From positions 1-64,000 of the forward strand of contig NZ_VTOK01000007.1 of the NCBI RefSeq assembly GCF_009765375.1: DNA of 64,000 nt, written 5' to 3'. Source of the stretch: Alteribacillus sp. YIM 98480. Lineage in GTDB: Bacteria; Bacillota; Bacilli; Bacillales; Marinococcaceae. Both the position numbers and the translations under genes were made by a program. Below the pieces are notes generated by a model, which was given only the letters and a program-made list of their open reading frames with translations, did no database searches and was not told the DNA's origin. Positions 45,141-55,522 of this stretch are shown here, one piece after another (positions within the stretch are counted from its first letter, which is position 1; each line of letters starts with the position of its first letter).

Positions 45141-45169
45141 TTGACAGAAAAATAGGAAATTCATAAAAT
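45141..45169 (+). promoter_or_regulatory. Sigma-A promoter for leuS
   Basis: TTGACA (45141-45146), 17 nt, TAAAAT (45164-45169). A second TTGACA at 45178 has a poorer -10. It is placed about 55 nt before the T-box leader. Confidence 0.65.
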
Positions 45170-45225
45170 ATCAAGTATTGACAGAAAGACTCGACCTAGT
45201 GAAATATAGGTATAAAAACATAGAG

Positions 45226-45480
45226 AAGGATTAGTAATGGCGCTGCTGGGTATCAGAGAGCCAGCGGTTGGTGGAAGCTGGACAAAGGCGGCCATGAACT
45301 CCCCTTTTAGTTGCAAAGGAGAAAAAAGAGTACCTTTTGCCGTTCATCCGCGTTATGGATATGAAGAGCGGGCATGCTTTTAAAAAAAGTATGTCAATCA
45401 GGGTGGTACCGCGGGAATTAATTTGGATCGAAAACCTCTCGTCCCTAATGAAACATGCTAGGGATGGGAGGTTTTTCTTT
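45226..45480 (+). ncRNA. T-box leader (leucine) with terminator
   Basis: The tRNA-binding bulge region GGGTGGTACCGCGG lies at about 45400-45415. A likely specifier codon CTC (leucine) is in the GAACTCC stretch near 45297-45303. The terminator is AAAACCTCTCGTCCCTA (45431-45447) with TAGGGATGGGAGGTTTT (45459-45475) and a T-run. Uncharged leucine tRNA should stabilise the antiterminator and allow leuS transcription. Confidence 0.92.
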
Positions 45481-45539
45481 TTCTCGTTTGTGATACTAGC
45501 TTTTCTAGTTTGTATAAAGTTGAAGGAGGTTAACATAAA

Positions 45540-47957
45540 ATGGCGTTTTCTCATAAAGACATAGAAAAAAAATGGCAGCAATACTGGGAAGAGAATAAAA
45601 CGTTTAAAACGTCAGATAAACCGGGGGAAGGACCGGATTTTTATGCACTTGACATGTTTCCGTACCCTTCTGGTTCAGGGCTTCACGTCGGCCACCCAGA
45701 AGGATATACAGCAACAGACATATTATCCCGTATGAAACGTATGCAAGGCTTTAATGTAATGCATCCAATGGGTTGGGACGCGTTTGGTCTTCCGGCCGAA
45801 CAATTTGCTCTTGATACAGGGAAACATCCCCGCGAATTTACACAAGCAAATATAGAAACGTTCAAGCGACAAATTAAATCATTAGGTTTTTCTTATGATT
45901 GGGACCGCGAAATCAACACAACCGATCCAAACTACTATAAGTGGACGCAGTGGATCTTTTTGCAGCTGTTTAAAAAAGGCCTCGCTTATATGGATGAAGT
46001 GGCTGTTAACTGGTGTCCTGCGCTTGGTACAGTGCTTGCTAATGAAGAAGTAATTGACGGGGTAAGTGAACGGGGCGGACATCCGGTTGAACGTCGTCCA
46101 ATGAAACAATGGATGCTAAAAATTACTGAATATGCAGACCGTTTGCTAGAAGACCTAGAGGAACTAGATTGGCCAGAAAGCGTTAAAGATATGCAGCGCA
46201 ACTGGATTGGCCGTTCGGAGGGGGCAGACGTTCATTTTGGAATTGAAGGCACAGATGAGACCTTCACGGTGTTTACAACTCGTCCTGATACATTGTTTGG
46301 TGCAACGTATTGTGTATTTGCACCAGAGCATGAATTAGTAGACAAAATTGTGACTGCAGAACAAAAAGAAGCAGTAGAAACTTATAAAAAAGAAGTCGGT
46401 ACAAAGAGTGATCTCGAGCGGACAGAGCTTCAAAAAGAAAAAACAGGGGTCTTCACCGGAGCATATGCGGTAAATCCAGTAAGCGGTGAAAAACTGCCGA
46501 TTTGGATTGCTGATTATGTGTTAGTAAGTTACGGAAGTGGTGCAATCATGGCTGTACCAGGCCATGATGAACGAGACTATGAATTTGCAAAACAGTTTGA
46601 CCTTCCAATTGTGGAAGTAGTGGAAGGCGGAAATCTTGACGAAGAAGCATATACAGAAGACGGTCCCCATGTAAACTCTGAATTTTTGAATGGTCTTTAT
46701 ACAGATGAAGCTATTACAAAAATGATTGAAAGATTAGAAAAAGAGGGGAAAGGTAAAAAACAGATTACCTACCGCCTGCGCGATTGGTTGTTTAGCCGTC
46801 AGCGCTATTGGGGAGAGCCTATTCCTGTTATTCACTGGGAAGACGGGACAATGAGTGCGGTGCCTGATAATGAATTGCCGTTAGAGCTTCCGGAAATGGA
46901 TGAATTCAAGCCATCTGGTACAGGAGAATCTCCACTTGCCAATGCGACGGAGTGGCTTGAAGTGACGGATCCTGAAACCGGGATGAAAGGGCGCCGGGAA
47001 ACCAACACAATGCCGCAATGGGCGGGAAGCTGCTGGTATTACTTGCGTTTTATCGACCCGGATAATGACAAAGCGTTAGCAGATGAAGAAAAACTGAAAC
47101 GCTGGCTCCCGGTTGATATTTATATTGGCGGTGCAGAACACGCTGTCTTGCATTTATTGTATGCCCGTTTCTGGCACAAAGTATTATATGATATTGGTGT
47201 GGTACCGACAAAAGAGCCATTTCAACGTTTGTATAATCAAGGAATGATTCTTGGAGAAAATAACGAGAAAATGAGTAAGTCCAAAGGGAACGTAGTAAAC
47301 CCTGACGACATTTTAGAAACTCATGGTGCGGATACGCTGCGTCTTTATGAAATGTTTATGGGACCACTTGATGCATCGGTAGCATGGTCAGAAAACGGTC
47401 TGGATGGTGCTCGCAGGTTCTTAGATAGAGTGTGGCGTTTATATACAGAAGATAATAAACGTACAACAGCGATTACTGATTCAGAAGGAAACAAAGATTT
47501 CGCCCGTGCCTATCACCAAACGGTACAGCGAGTGACAAATGACTTCACAAATCTTCGTTTTAACACAGGCATCAGTCAATTGATGGTTTTTGTTAACGAA
47601 GCCTACAAGCAGGATCATCTTCCACGTCCATATATGGAAGGATTTGTGAAATTACTGTCACCAGTAGCACCTCATTTAGCAGAAGAAATCTGGGAGCTGT
47701 TAGGACACACAGAAACGATTGCCTATGAAGCTTGGCCAGAGTATGATGAAAACATGCTGATAGAAGATGAAATAGAAATTGTACTTCAAGTGAATGGGAA
47801 AGTCCGCGCAAAAACAGTGATACCAAAAGATGCTGATAAAGAGCAGATGGAAGCTATTGCTAAGGAAAACGGTAAAGTCCAGGAAGAAATACAAGGGAAA
47901 ACCATTCGAAAAGTGATAGCCGTTCCTGGCAAGCTTGTTAATATAGTGGCAAATTAA
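45540..47957 (+). CDS. leuS: Leucyl-tRNA synthetase
   Basis: An 805-residue class I aminoacyl-tRNA synthetase. The HIGH-type motif is HVGH in [17 protein letters not shown] (about residue 49), KMSKS is in [16 protein letters not shown] (about residue 577), and the editing domain has [12 protein letters not shown] and [12 protein letters not shown]. Length is normal. ATG follows GAAGGAGG. Controlled by the T-box leader. Confidence 0.98.
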   Translation: MAFSHKDIEKKWQQYWEENKTFKTSDKPGEGPDFYALDMFPYPSGSGLHVGHPEGYTATDILSRMKRMQGFNVMHPMGWDAFGLPAEQFALDTGKHPREFTQANIETFKRQIKSLGFSYDWDREINTTDPNYYKWTQWIFLQLFKKGLAYMDEVAVNWCPALGTVLANEEVIDGVSERGGHPVERRPMKQWMLKITEYADRLLEDLEELDWPESVKDMQRNWIGRSEGADVHFGIEGTDETFTVFTTRPDTLFGATYCVFAPEHELVDKIVTAEQKEAVETYKKEVGTKSDLERTELQKEKTGVFTGAYAVNPVSGEKLPIWIADYVLVSYGSGAIMAVPGHDERDYEFAKQFDLPIVEVVEGGNLDEEAYTEDGPHVNSEFLNGLYTDEAITKMIERLEKEGKGKKQITYRLRDWLFSRQRYWGEPIPVIHWEDGTMSAVPDNELPLELPEMDEFKPSGTGESPLANATEWLEVTDPETGMKGRRETNTMPQWAGSCWYYLRFIDPDNDKALADEEKLKRWLPVDIYIGGAEHAVLHLLYARFWHKVLYDIGVVPTKEPFQRLYNQGMILGENNEKMSKSKGNVVNPDDILETHGADTLRLYEMFMGPLDASVAWSENGLDGARRFLDRVWRLYTEDNKRTTAITDSEGNKDFARAYHQTVQRVTNDFTNLRFNTGISQLMVFVNEAYKQDHLPRPYMEGFVKLLSPVAPHLAEEIWELLGHTETIAYEAWPEYDENMLIEDEIEIVLQVNGKVRAKTVIPKDADKEQMEAIAKENGKVQEEIQGKTIRKVIAVPGKLVNIVAN

Positions 47958-47961
47958 TGCA

Positions 47962-47997
47962 AACAGCCCTGTCCTTTTTACGGAAGGGCTGTTTTAT
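47962..47997 (+). terminator. leuS terminator
   Basis: AACAGCCCT (47962-47970) pairs with AGGGCTGTT (47985-47993), followed by TTATATT. Confidence 0.8.
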
Positions 47998-48034
47998 ATT
48001 ATAAAACACGAACGTGTGTATTTGTGTATAGGTT

Positions 48035-48180
48035 TGTGGATAACTTCCGGTTTTGTGAATAAACTTGTGTGTAAATCATCCTTTTATTCACATTTTCAAT
48101 GAAAGCGCTTTAAAAAACTGTGGAAAAGCTGTTCTTTATCCACAGACAGGGCAAGTTAGTTATACACAAAATGTGGATAA
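48035..48180. promoter_or_regulatory. DnaA-box cluster
   Basis: Six DnaA boxes (TTATNCACA or its complement) in 146 bp: TGTGGATAA at 48035, TGTGAATAA at 48054, TTATTCACA at 48084, TTATCCACA at 48136, TTATACACA at 48160 and TGTGGATAA at 48172. Three are perfect TTATCCACA. Two degenerate versions lie nearby (48023, 48066). There is no dnaA or dnaN here, so this is not the usual origin. B. subtilis has DnaA-box clusters outside oriC that titrate DnaA and restrain initiation; this is a candidate of that kind, between the leuS terminator and the ytfP stop. Confidence 0.75.
48100..48113. promoter_or_regulatory. cre-like palindrome inside the DnaA-box cluster
   Basis: TGAAAGCGCTTTAA is close to the CcpA consensus. 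It sits in the middle of the DnaA boxes and far from any start codon, so it may be chance. Confidence 0.3.
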
Positions 48181-49446
48181 TTAATCTGCTGCTGTTTCTG
48201 CCGCGGACTTTCCTGCTGTATAACCAGTGGAAAATGCACAAGTTATATTAAAACCGCCTGTGTAAGCATGAATGTCTAAAATTTCTCCACAAAAATATAG
48301 TCCTGATTTAAATTTGGATTCCATTCTTTTTGGATGGATTTCCTTAACGGATATACCTCCGCCTGTAACGAACGCATCTTCAATGGAAAGCGTACCGTTT
48401 GCTTTAAAACGAAAATCTGTGCATAAGTCTGCCAATTTCCGAAGGTTATCATTTGGTATGTCTTGAAGCGGAGTGGATGGATCTATCTCTGCTTTTTCTA
48501 AAAAGAACAGAAGAAGGCGTTCGGCAGCTAAATGCTTTAATGCATTTTTACAAGCTTTTGCTCCATCTTTCTTTTTATGTTGAACCAGTTCTTGAAAAAA
48601 AGTTTCAGAATCAGTATCTGGGTATAAGTGAAGGCCCATTGTAATGGAGGTTGTTTTATGTTTTTTCATAGCTTTTACAACGAATTGACTGCATCTTAAT
48701 ACGATAGGACCTGAAATACCAAAGTGAGTAAATACCATTCCGCCTCTGTGAGTAATTATTTTTTTTCCTTTTGGGTTATACACAGTCAGGGCCGCATCAG
48801 ACAGTGACAGACCTTGCAGTCGTTTATCTTTTATAAAAGGTTCAGCAGAAGTAATCGGCACTTCTGTTGGATACAGTTCTGTAATTTTGTGCCCAGCCGC
48901 TTCGGCCCACGGGTATCCGTCTCCTGTACTGCCAGTGTGAGGAACTGACTTACCACCGGTGGCGATAATAACAGCACCGGCGTTTATTTTATCACCTTCT
49001 TCCACCTGAATCCCCGTTACTTTATTTTCTTCAAACAGTAGAGAAGAAACTTTTGTATTCAAGCGGGTTTCTACGCCTAATTCCTGCATTTTGTTTAATA
49101 GTGTTTTTACGACGGTAACAGCTTTATCATTAACCGGGAACATTCTGCCCATGTCTTCTTCTTTTAAAGCAATACCCATCCCTTCAAAAAAAGCAATGAT
49201 GTCTTCATTGTTAAAAATAGAAAAAGGACTGTACATAAATTTTCCATTCCCTGGAATGTGGGCAATCAGTTCTTTTTGATCCATTCGATTCGTAACGTTG
49301 CAGCGGCCTCCTCCGGAAATAGCTAGTTTTCTGCCAAGTTTTTTTCCTTTATCCACAATAAGAACACTAGCCCCGTGTTCGGCAGCAGCTACAGCTGCCA
49401 TAAGACCCGCTGGACCTCCGCCTACGATTATTACATTATAGTTCAT
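48181..49446 (-). CDS. ytfP: NAD(P)/FAD-dependent oxidoreductase YtfP (HI0933 family)
   Basis: A 421-residue flavoprotein. [17 protein letters not shown] at residue 9 is the FAD Rossmann motif, then [20 protein letters not shown], the HI0933-family signature, [17 protein letters not shown] in the middle and [20 protein letters not shown] at the end. The reaction is unknown. Its stop codon abuts the DnaA-box cluster. Confidence 0.92.
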   Translation of the reverse strand: MNYNVIIVGGGPAGLMAAVAAAEHGASVLIVDKGKKLGRKLAISGGGRCNVTNRMDQKELIAHIPGNGKFMYSPFSIFNNEDIIAFFEGMGIALKEEDMGRMFPVNDKAVTVVKTLLNKMQELGVETRLNTKVSSLLFEENKVTGIQVEEGDKINAGAVIIATGGKSVPHTGSTGDGYPWAEAAGHKITELYPTEVPITSAEPFIKDKRLQGLSLSDAALTVYNPKGKKIITHRGGMVFTHFGISGPIVLRCSQFVVKAMKKHKTTSITMGLHLYPDTDSETFFQELVQHKKKDGAKACKNALKHLAAERLLLFFLEKAEIDPSTPLQDIPNDNLRKLADLCTDFRFKANGTLSIEDAFVTGGGISVKEIHPKRMESKFKSGLYFCGEILDIHAYTGGFNITCAFSTGYTAGKSAAETAAD

Positions 49447-49592
49447 CGTTAGTTCCCTGCCTTACGTATTGATCTTTTAGATCGTTATGATTTATGTTTT
49501 CCTTATAAGAGAAAACGAAACATTTTCATGCATGATAAACTTAAATTATCATATCAAACTTTATAAATCGCGCAAATAAAGGAGGAATAAAC

Positions 49593-49997
49593 GTGCTTCA
49601 AAAACGCACTGTTCTAACGAATCGAAGAGACGAAATGATTGATGTAACGAGAGAAGTAAAAACTTTTATTAAAGAAAAAGAGATAAACAATGGCATGGTC
49701 ATCGTTTATTGTCCTCATACAACGGCAGGTATAACGGTGAATGAAAATGCAGATCCAGACGTCAAGCATGATATGCTGATGAGACTTGATGAAGTGTACC
49801 CATGGGAACACCCTAAATACCAACATGCTGAAGGAAATTCAGCTTCTCATTTAAAAGCAAGTACAGTAGGCACCCAGCAAACGTTAATTATTGAAGATGG
49901 GGAGCTCGTGCTCGGAACATGGCAAGGCATTTATTTCTGTGAGTTTGACGGCCCAAGACATCGCGCGATGTATATAAAAGGGATAAAGGAAGCATAA
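49593..49997 (+). CDS. YjbQ-family protein (UPF0047, thiamine-phosphate synthase-like)
   Basis: A 134-residue single-domain protein. [20 protein letters not shown] and [13 protein letters not shown] are the family blocks with conserved histidines; [18 protein letters not shown] closes it. Family members show weak thiamine-phosphate synthase activity; the physiological role is unclear. The start is GTG at 49593 after AAAGGAGG. Divergent from ytfP. Confidence 0.9.
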   Translation: MLQKRTVLTNRRDEMIDVTREVKTFIKEKEINNGMVIVYCPHTTAGITVNENADPDVKHDMLMRLDEVYPWEHPKYQHAEGNSASHLKASTVGTQQTLIIEDGELVLGTWQGIYFCEFDGPRHRAMYIKGIKEA

Positions 49998-50273
49998 AAA
50001 CGACGGGACTGGCTCAAAAGGTTCGTTTTAAGGTATGAGGAGCATCTAGCAATTGGAATATGCGAGAATGCTGCGGAAAATAGGGAAGTGGGGAAAGCCA
50101 GGCAGTGAAAAGTTTGCTTACAAGAAGGCAAAACCATCGGTCCTTGTGCCCTGGCGCTTTATGGACAGCTCTGCACTGATGTTGAAGAGAAGATTAGATC
50201 TTAGGAAGTATGGTAAAATTTCTTAGAAGCGATCACGTTTGTTAATGACGGAATGATTATTGGAGATGAAGGT

Positions 50274-51899
50274 ATGTCTGATTCAAAATTTTTACGGGGT
50301 ACGATGATATTATCGGTTGCCACGTTTTTATCAAAATTTCTCGGAATGATATATATTTTCCCTTTTGTAGCCATGGTGGGACAGCAGGGTTTAGCTTTAT
50401 ATCAATATGGGTACCAGCCCTACACGATTTTGTTAAGTTTAGCGACATTGGGCGTGCCAATGGCGGTTTCAAAATTCGTGTCAAAATATAACGCTTTAGG
50501 TGATTTCAGGACAGGCCAGCGTTTGTTTCGTTCCGGTCTCTTTTTTATGACGATTACAGGATTTATTGCGTTTTTACTATTGTTTTTACTAGCGCCAGTA
50601 ATAGCAGGCTGGATTATTTCAAACCCCGATGACTTAAATGGAAACTCGATAGCAGATGTTGTGTTCACGATTCGGATGGTTAGTGTAGCATTGCTTCTTA
50701 TTCCAGCAATGTCTGTGTTTCGCGGCTATTTTCAAGGGTTTCAATCCATGGGGCCTACTGCGGTCTCCCAAGTGGTTGAACAAATTGTTCGTATTATCTT
50801 TATTTTGACGATGGCTTTTGCCATTTTATACATATGGGAAGGTGAACTTGGAACAGCAATTGGGTTTGCCACATTCGGGGCCTTTATCGGAGGACTAGGA
50901 GCACTAGCGGTGCTGCTGCTCTACTGGAAAAAGCGAAAATCCTTGATCCAAAAGGAAGCAGAGGAAAGCACTGTTGACTATAATATTACGCTGCCTTCCA
51001 TGTACAAAGAACTGATTTCCTATGCACTGCCGCTTTCTTTTGTTGGTTTGGCTATCCCCCTTTTTCAAATGGTGGATTTGTTCACTTTTAACAATGCTTT
51101 AATGGCAAGTGAACAGTATTCTCAGGGAGAAGCAGAAACAGCGTATGGTGCGTTTGCAGGATCTGCTCATAAACTTATATTAATCCCAGTGGCTATTGCG
51201 ACAGCGATGTCTGTTACATTAATCCCGACGATCACTAATTCGTTTACTAATCAAGATAAACCATTGTTACAACGCCAAATCACCCAAACGTATCAAGTGA
51301 TATTATTTCTTTCTATCCCTGCAGCCGCTGGCTTATTTATATTGGCCTATCCAACTTTTGCTGTTTTGTTTGGATTGGAAGATGTGAAAATAGGAGGGTA
51401 TGTTCTTCGTTATTACGCCCCTGCGGCTGTGTTATTTTCATTATTTTCGGTTACTGCTGCGATTTTGCAAGGTATAAACCGCCAGCGCTATGCTGTTTTT
51501 TCGCTCGTGATAGGGTTAGCGATAAAGGGGGTAACAGCCTATGCTTTTCTCTATACGATGGGGCCTATCGGGGGGAGTATTAGTACGATTGCAGGTTTTG
51601 GCGCTGCTACAGCTTTTAATGGTTGGGCAATTGGAAAATTTGCTGCTTTTCAATACGGGAAAATTCTGAAACGTGCAGTGTTGATTATATTTTTTACCGT
51701 ATGCATGACAGCTGCCGTACTCATTGTGAAAGAAGGAGCATTAACGTTGTTTCCACTGACTTCGTGGAGAAATGCCTTGTTTGTAGAATTATTTAGTGTT
51801 ATTGCAGGAGCTGGCTTATACTTCATTTTAAGCGTAAAAAGCGGCCTTGCTGGTATTGTACTTGGAGAACGGTTTTCTATACTAAAAAAACCAAATTAA
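50274..51899 (+). CDS. ytgP: Lipid II flippase MurJ/YtgP (MOP superfamily)
   Basis: A 541-residue membrane protein with about 14 segments. MSDSKFLRGTMILSVATFLS and the KFLGMIYIFPF stretch are typical of YtgP/SpoVB proteins, and SVFRGYFQGFQSMGPTAVSQ is the central signature. YtgP of B. subtilis acts as the MurJ lipid II flippase in cell-wall synthesis. ATG at 50274 is preferred over 50253, giving the conserved MSDSKF start after GGAG. Confidence 0.9.
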   Translation: MSDSKFLRGTMILSVATFLSKFLGMIYIFPFVAMVGQQGLALYQYGYQPYTILLSLATLGVPMAVSKFVSKYNALGDFRTGQRLFRSGLFFMTITGFIAFLLLFLLAPVIAGWIISNPDDLNGNSIADVVFTIRMVSVALLLIPAMSVFRGYFQGFQSMGPTAVSQVVEQIVRIIFILTMAFAILYIWEGELGTAIGFATFGAFIGGLGALAVLLLYWKKRKSLIQKEAEESTVDYNITLPSMYKELISYALPLSFVGLAIPLFQMVDLFTFNNALMASEQYSQGEAETAYGAFAGSAHKLILIPVAIATAMSVTLIPTITNSFTNQDKPLLQRQITQTYQVILFLSIPAAAGLFILAYPTFAVLFGLEDVKIGGYVLRYYAPAAVLFSLFSVTAAILQGINRQRYAVFSLVIGLAIKGVTAYAFLYTMGPIGGSISTIAGFGAATAFNGWAIGKFAAFQYGKILKRAVLIIFFTVCMTAAVLIVKEGALTLFPLTSWRNALFVELFSVIAGAGLYFILSVKSGLAGIVLGERFSILKKPN

Positions 51900-51996
51900 T
51901 GAAACGCTTCTATATCCTCTTTTTTCTAGACGGGCATGGTGGTATAATATAACAACTATTAAGCAAATAAATTATCCCCTTTTACCGGGAGGAACC

Positions 51997-53133
51997 ATGA
52001 TACGTAAACGATACAAAGATTATGATTGGTGGTTGATTGGAGCAGCAATATTTCTAAGCTTGTTTGGAATCATTATGATTTACAGTGCCAGTTTTCCTCT
52101 TGCCATTGATCTCTATGAAAATCCTTCTTATTTTTTTGTGAGGCAGCTTATATGGTTTGGAACAGGGAGCATGTTGCTTTTATTCTTTATGCATTTTCGG
52201 TATTCTTATTTAAAAAAACTGTCTCCAGTCTTTCTTCTTGGTTCCGTCTTCATTCTTTTGTTAGTACTCGTAGTCGGGCGGGAAGTAAATGGGGCAAAAA
52301 GCTGGATTGCATTTGGCTCATTTAGTATTCAGCCCGCAGAATTTGTAAAACTTGCCGTTATTATTTATTTAGCTCAAGTATATTCTCAAAAACAAGCCTA
52401 TATTAATAAATTTATTAGTGGTGTAATCCCACCACTCGTTGCTGTCGTTTTCATTTTTTCATTAATTATGCTTCAGCCAGACCTTGGAACAGCAGCGGCT
52501 ATTCTGATGACTTCAGGTATAATTGTATTTTTATCAGGAGCAAAGATGAGGCATCTTGCCGTTCTTGCAGGACTTTCTTTTTCTGTTATCAGCTATTTTG
52601 CGATTAGTGAACCATATCGAATACAACGCTTAACCGCTTTTCAAGACCCATTTGAAATGGCAGAAGCAGCTGGCGGCGGGTATCAGCTTATCCAAGCCTA
52701 TGTTGCTTTTGCTCATGGAGGACTAACAGGTGTAGGTTTGGGGCAAAGCGTACAGAAAATGCATTTTTTACCGGAACCGCATACGGATTTTATTTTGGCT
52801 GTTATCTCAGAAGAACTTGGTTTTTTAGGGATAGGATTTGTATTGGTTTGTTTAACGATTATTGCATGGCGCGGGGTACTTATCGGGGCACGCAGTACCC
52901 ATACGTTTGGTACATTGCTTGCATTTGGTCTCGTGTTTCAATTGGTTTCTCAAGCAGTGGTAAATGCCGGGGCCGCGACAGGGTTACTGCCAATTACAGG
53001 TCTGCCATTCCCATTTGTGAGTTATGGAGGATCTTCGCTGCTCGTATCTCTATCAGCTATTGGTATATTAGCAAATATATCTAGAGTAAATAAAATCGAA
53101 AAAAAGTCAAAAGTAAAAACAGAGGCAGCTTAA
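51997..53133 (+). CDS. RodA/FtsW/SpoVE family peptidoglycan polymerase
   Basis: A 378-residue SEDS glycosyltransferase with about 10 membrane segments. GREVNGAKSWIAFGSFSIQPAEFVKL and the near-terminal GLPFPFVSYGGSSLLV are the family signatures, and the catalytic-type aspartate lies in PHTDFILAVISEELG. Length fits RodA or FtsW. It would polymerise lipid II flipped by the MurJ homologue just upstream. ATG follows GGGAGG; a TATAAT lies at 51943. Which SEDS member it is cannot be settled. Confidence 0.9.
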   Translation: MIRKRYKDYDWWLIGAAIFLSLFGIIMIYSASFPLAIDLYENPSYFFVRQLIWFGTGSMLLLFFMHFRYSYLKKLSPVFLLGSVFILLLVLVVGREVNGAKSWIAFGSFSIQPAEFVKLAVIIYLAQVYSQKQAYINKFISGVIPPLVAVVFIFSLIMLQPDLGTAAAILMTSGIIVFLSGAKMRHLAVLAGLSFSVISYFAISEPYRIQRLTAFQDPFEMAEAAGGGYQLIQAYVAFAHGGLTGVGLGQSVQKMHFLPEPHTDFILAVISEELGFLGIGFVLVCLTIIAWRGVLIGARSTHTFGTLLAFGLVFQLVSQAVVNAGAATGLLPITGLPFPFVSYGGSSLLVSLSAIGILANISRVNKIEKKSKVKTEAA

Positions 53134-53142
53134 TGAATAAGG

Positions 53143-53180
53143 AACGTTGTCCCATTCCATAAGGGCAGCGTTTTTCCCTT
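53143..53180 (+). terminator. Terminator after the SEDS gene
   Basis: AACGTTGTCC (53143-53152) pairs with GGGCAGCGTT (53163-53172) with two G-T pairs, followed by TTTCCCTTTT. Confidence 0.7.
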
Positions 53181-53295
53181 TTATAATTTAAGAAAGTTTA
53201 ACTTTGCTAAAGGAATGAAGTATAAGAAAAACTACGACTTTCGCCATTTGGACCTGGCGGTGAGCCGAGTTTATGTTTGGAAGGAGCAGTAATAC

Positions 53296-53991
53296 ATGTT
53301 AGTAGCCGGTTATGGAAAACTTGTTAAAATGATTATTACTTTAAATCAGCAGCAGCAAGTATTTAACATTTACAATCGAACGGCTGAAAAAGTCCATGCA
53401 GCTGCAAGGAAAGATGAACGGATTCAATACTGTTCTCCTGAACATTTTCATAGGTTTACCAATGTATTTCTTGCTTTGCCGCCAGAGGGATGTATTTCTT
53501 TTTTGAGAAAATTCGCCCATTTGTTTCAGTCAAACACTGTTATATTTCATACAGCAACAAACTTATATGCAAACAAACTTAAAGAAACGGTGCCTTATCA
53601 TCATATCATTCCGGCTAAGTTTGCAGGACATGCGAATCAGGCAGTTCGGGATAAAAGCGGGGGGACATTTGTTGTGCCTGACAACGTTAAGAAGGAACGT
53701 ACCACACTAGAGTCGTGGCTGGGGGATGCGTTTAACGTAAAAGTTGGTACCGAAGATATGGTGAAAACAGCAAACCAGATAGCTGTTGAAGAAACGATGA
53801 AGCTTGCGGTGCAACTAGAAGAACGTTTAGAAAAAGCAGGAGTGTCGAAACCTATACAAAAGGCAGTATTTGCTCAAATACCAGCAGGGGTCCTTCATGC
53901 TCATTTAGAAGGTACACACGGTGCGTTTGCCAGGCAGGTGCTTAAGCAAATGGAACATCGTAAAGGGGACGAAGAAAATGAGAATAGATAA
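53296..53991 (+). CDS. NAD(P)-binding, ProC-like protein
   Basis: A 231-residue protein with a pyrroline-5-carboxylate-reductase-like N-terminal Rossmann fold: NIYNRTAEKVHAAA, FLALPPEGCISFL and IPAKFAGHANQAV. The dinucleotide loop VAGYGKLVKM lacks the third glycine of GxGxxG. The C-terminal half is helical, as in this group. It probably does not reduce pyrroline-5-carboxylate; the function is unknown. ATG follows AAGGAG. Overlaps rsuA by 14 nt, so cotranscribed. Confidence 0.7.
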   Translation: MLVAGYGKLVKMIITLNQQQQVFNIYNRTAEKVHAAARKDERIQYCSPEHFHRFTNVFLALPPEGCISFLRKFAHLFQSNTVIFHTATNLYANKLKETVPYHHIIPAKFAGHANQAVRDKSGGTFVVPDNVKKERTTLESWLGDAFNVKVGTEDMVKTANQIAVEETMKLAVQLEERLEKAGVSKPIQKAVFAQIPAGVLHAHLEGTHGAFARQVLKQMEHRKGDEENENR

Positions 53992-54712
53992 ATTATTGGC
54001 TAATACAGGATACGGCAGTCGAAAAGAAGTAAAAAAGCTCTTGAAACAAGGGGCAGTAGAAATTGGTGGTCAAAAAGTCAAAAGCGGAGCAGCACAAGTA
54101 GATCCAGATGCCGAAGAAGTTATCGTTTTAGGGGAGGTGCTGGAATATAGAGAATTTATCTATCTGTTAATGAATAAACCGCAAGGAGTTATTTCAGCAA
54201 CGGTAGATGAAATACATGAAACGGTACTTGATATATTAGAATTTGAAGATGCGGTGCGGGAGCCTTTTCCTGTAGGGCGTTTAGATAAAGATACAGAAGG
54301 ACTGCTGCTTCTAACGAATGACGGTAAATTTGCACATGCGTTAACATCCCCTAAAAAAGGAGTTACGAAAACGTATGAAGCTATTATCGATCAAGAAGTG
54401 ACAGAAGAAGATATTTCGGCTTTCTCAAAAGGAGTGGTTCTTGAAGATGGGTATCATACGAAACCGGCTGATCTACAAGTAAAAGAACATGCAGCCACTG
54501 AAATTTCTTTAACGATTACAGAAGGTAAATTTCATCAAGTAAAAAGAATGTTTGAAGCGGTCGGAAAGAAAGTGTTGTTTTTAAAAAGGATTTCTATTGG
54601 AAGTCTTACACTCGATGAAACACTTGAACCTGGTGAATATAGAGATATGACCGAGAAAGAAGTAAAAGAGCTGCTTCAAGAAGCATATACAAAAAACGAA
54701 GGGGTTACTTAA
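53978..54712 (+). CDS. rsuA: 16S rRNA pseudouridine synthase RsuA-like
   Basis: A 244-residue RsuA/RluB-family enzyme. The N-terminal S4 RNA-binding domain is MRIDKLLANTGYGSRKEVKK, and the catalytic aspartate sits in GRLDKDTEGLLLLTNDG at about residue 104. It modifies uridine in the small ribosomal subunit (U516 in E. coli). ATG at 53978 lies inside the end of the preceding gene, after AAAGGGGA. B. subtilis has the homologue ytzG beside ytgP. Confidence 0.92.
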   Translation: MRIDKLLANTGYGSRKEVKKLLKQGAVEIGGQKVKSGAAQVDPDAEEVIVLGEVLEYREFIYLLMNKPQGVISATVDEIHETVLDILEFEDAVREPFPVGRLDKDTEGLLLLTNDGKFAHALTSPKKGVTKTYEAIIDQEVTEEDISAFSKGVVLEDGYHTKPADLQVKEHAATEISLTITEGKFHQVKRMFEAVGKKVLFLKRISIGSLTLDETLEPGEYRDMTEKEVKELLQEAYTKNEGVT

Positions 54713-54733
54713 TAGCAGGATCTAAACATATCA

Positions 54734-54766
54734 AAGAGCTGTCCGAATTTGGAACAGCTCTTCGTC
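54734..54766. terminator. Terminator between rsuA and ytzE
   Basis: AAGAGCTGT (54734-54742) pairs with ACAGCTCTT (54754-54762), then a CGTCTTTT tail. Convergent genes on both sides. Confidence 0.75.
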
Positions 54767-54784
54767 TTTTGTTTCATTATTCTT

Positions 54785-55003
54785 TTAAGATGCTTTTACT
54801 TTTTTCCTAGTTGTTGTCCATTTCCCCCTTGACGGACTATGCACGAGGTGATTGTATTCCAGGACGTTCAGATCGCGCTGAATCGTACGCTGGGTGATTC
54901 CGAATTCGTCAACCAGTTCCCTTGTTGTCACCGTTCCTTTCTCTTTAATATAAAGGTAAATGGATTTTACTCGGGTGATCATTCGGTCGGTTGAAGTCCT
55001 CAA
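54785..55003 (-). CDS. ytzE: Small DeoR-type HTH protein YtzE
   Basis: A 72-residue helix-turn-helix protein without the sensor domain of full DeoR regulators. ELVDEFGITQRTIQRDLNVL is the DeoR recognition region, and VHSPSRGKWTTTRKKVK ends it. B. subtilis YtzE lies in the same place and has the same size. A TTG at 55003 (MRTSTDRM) is seven bases after AAGGAG; TTG at 55021 precedes that site and is less likely. Function unknown. Confidence 0.85.
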   Translation of the reverse strand: MRTSTDRMITRVKSIYLYIKEKGTVTTRELVDEFGITQRTIQRDLNVLEYNHLVHSPSRGKWTTTRKKVKAS

Positions 55004-55522
55004 AAAACCACTCCTTAGCAATAATTGATAGGTGAAGTATTGTTATGAAACGATACTCCCGGGGCTTAAATCTGTATGGACTGCATGAAATAACATTGAC
55101 AGGTACACGATTCAGCAAACAATTCAAAATGTATAAAGGAATGGTGCTGTATTTAATAGTATGAATAGCCAGAGTGGAAATGATACAACTTATAATAATT
55201 TTTAACCTATCAATGGCCCCATTTATTAATTCGTATTGTACAATAATTTCAAACAATTAGCAAAGCACAGGATTTTGAAATCGAGTAAAGTTAAGGAAAA
55301 AGAGAAACGAAGAAAATAAACTTAACAAAAATAGATAAAAAGAACATTCTTTTTATCCCAAGAATAAAGGATTTTTAAGAGACTTTAGCACTGTGATCCT
55401 TCCCTCGGGAAGGAAAACGTAAATGATCTATTGATATTGTAAAAAAAATCAATTTTTTGTAAAAAAATAAAATGGTAAAGCTGATCTCTCACAATCACAA
55501 ATGCGGAGCAGCTATTTTTTAA
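55004..55522. other. AT-rich intergenic stretch
   Basis: No gene seen. A weak hairpin (AGCTG/CAGCT, 55478-55512) with a T-run lies directly before repeat copy C. The rest is AT-rich with many stops in all frames. Confidence 0.4.

Noticed and set aside
48035-48180. Chromosomal origin of replication
   Set aside because: DnaA boxes are present, but there is no dnaA/dnaN, no clear AT-rich unwinding element and the neighbours are leuS and ytfP.
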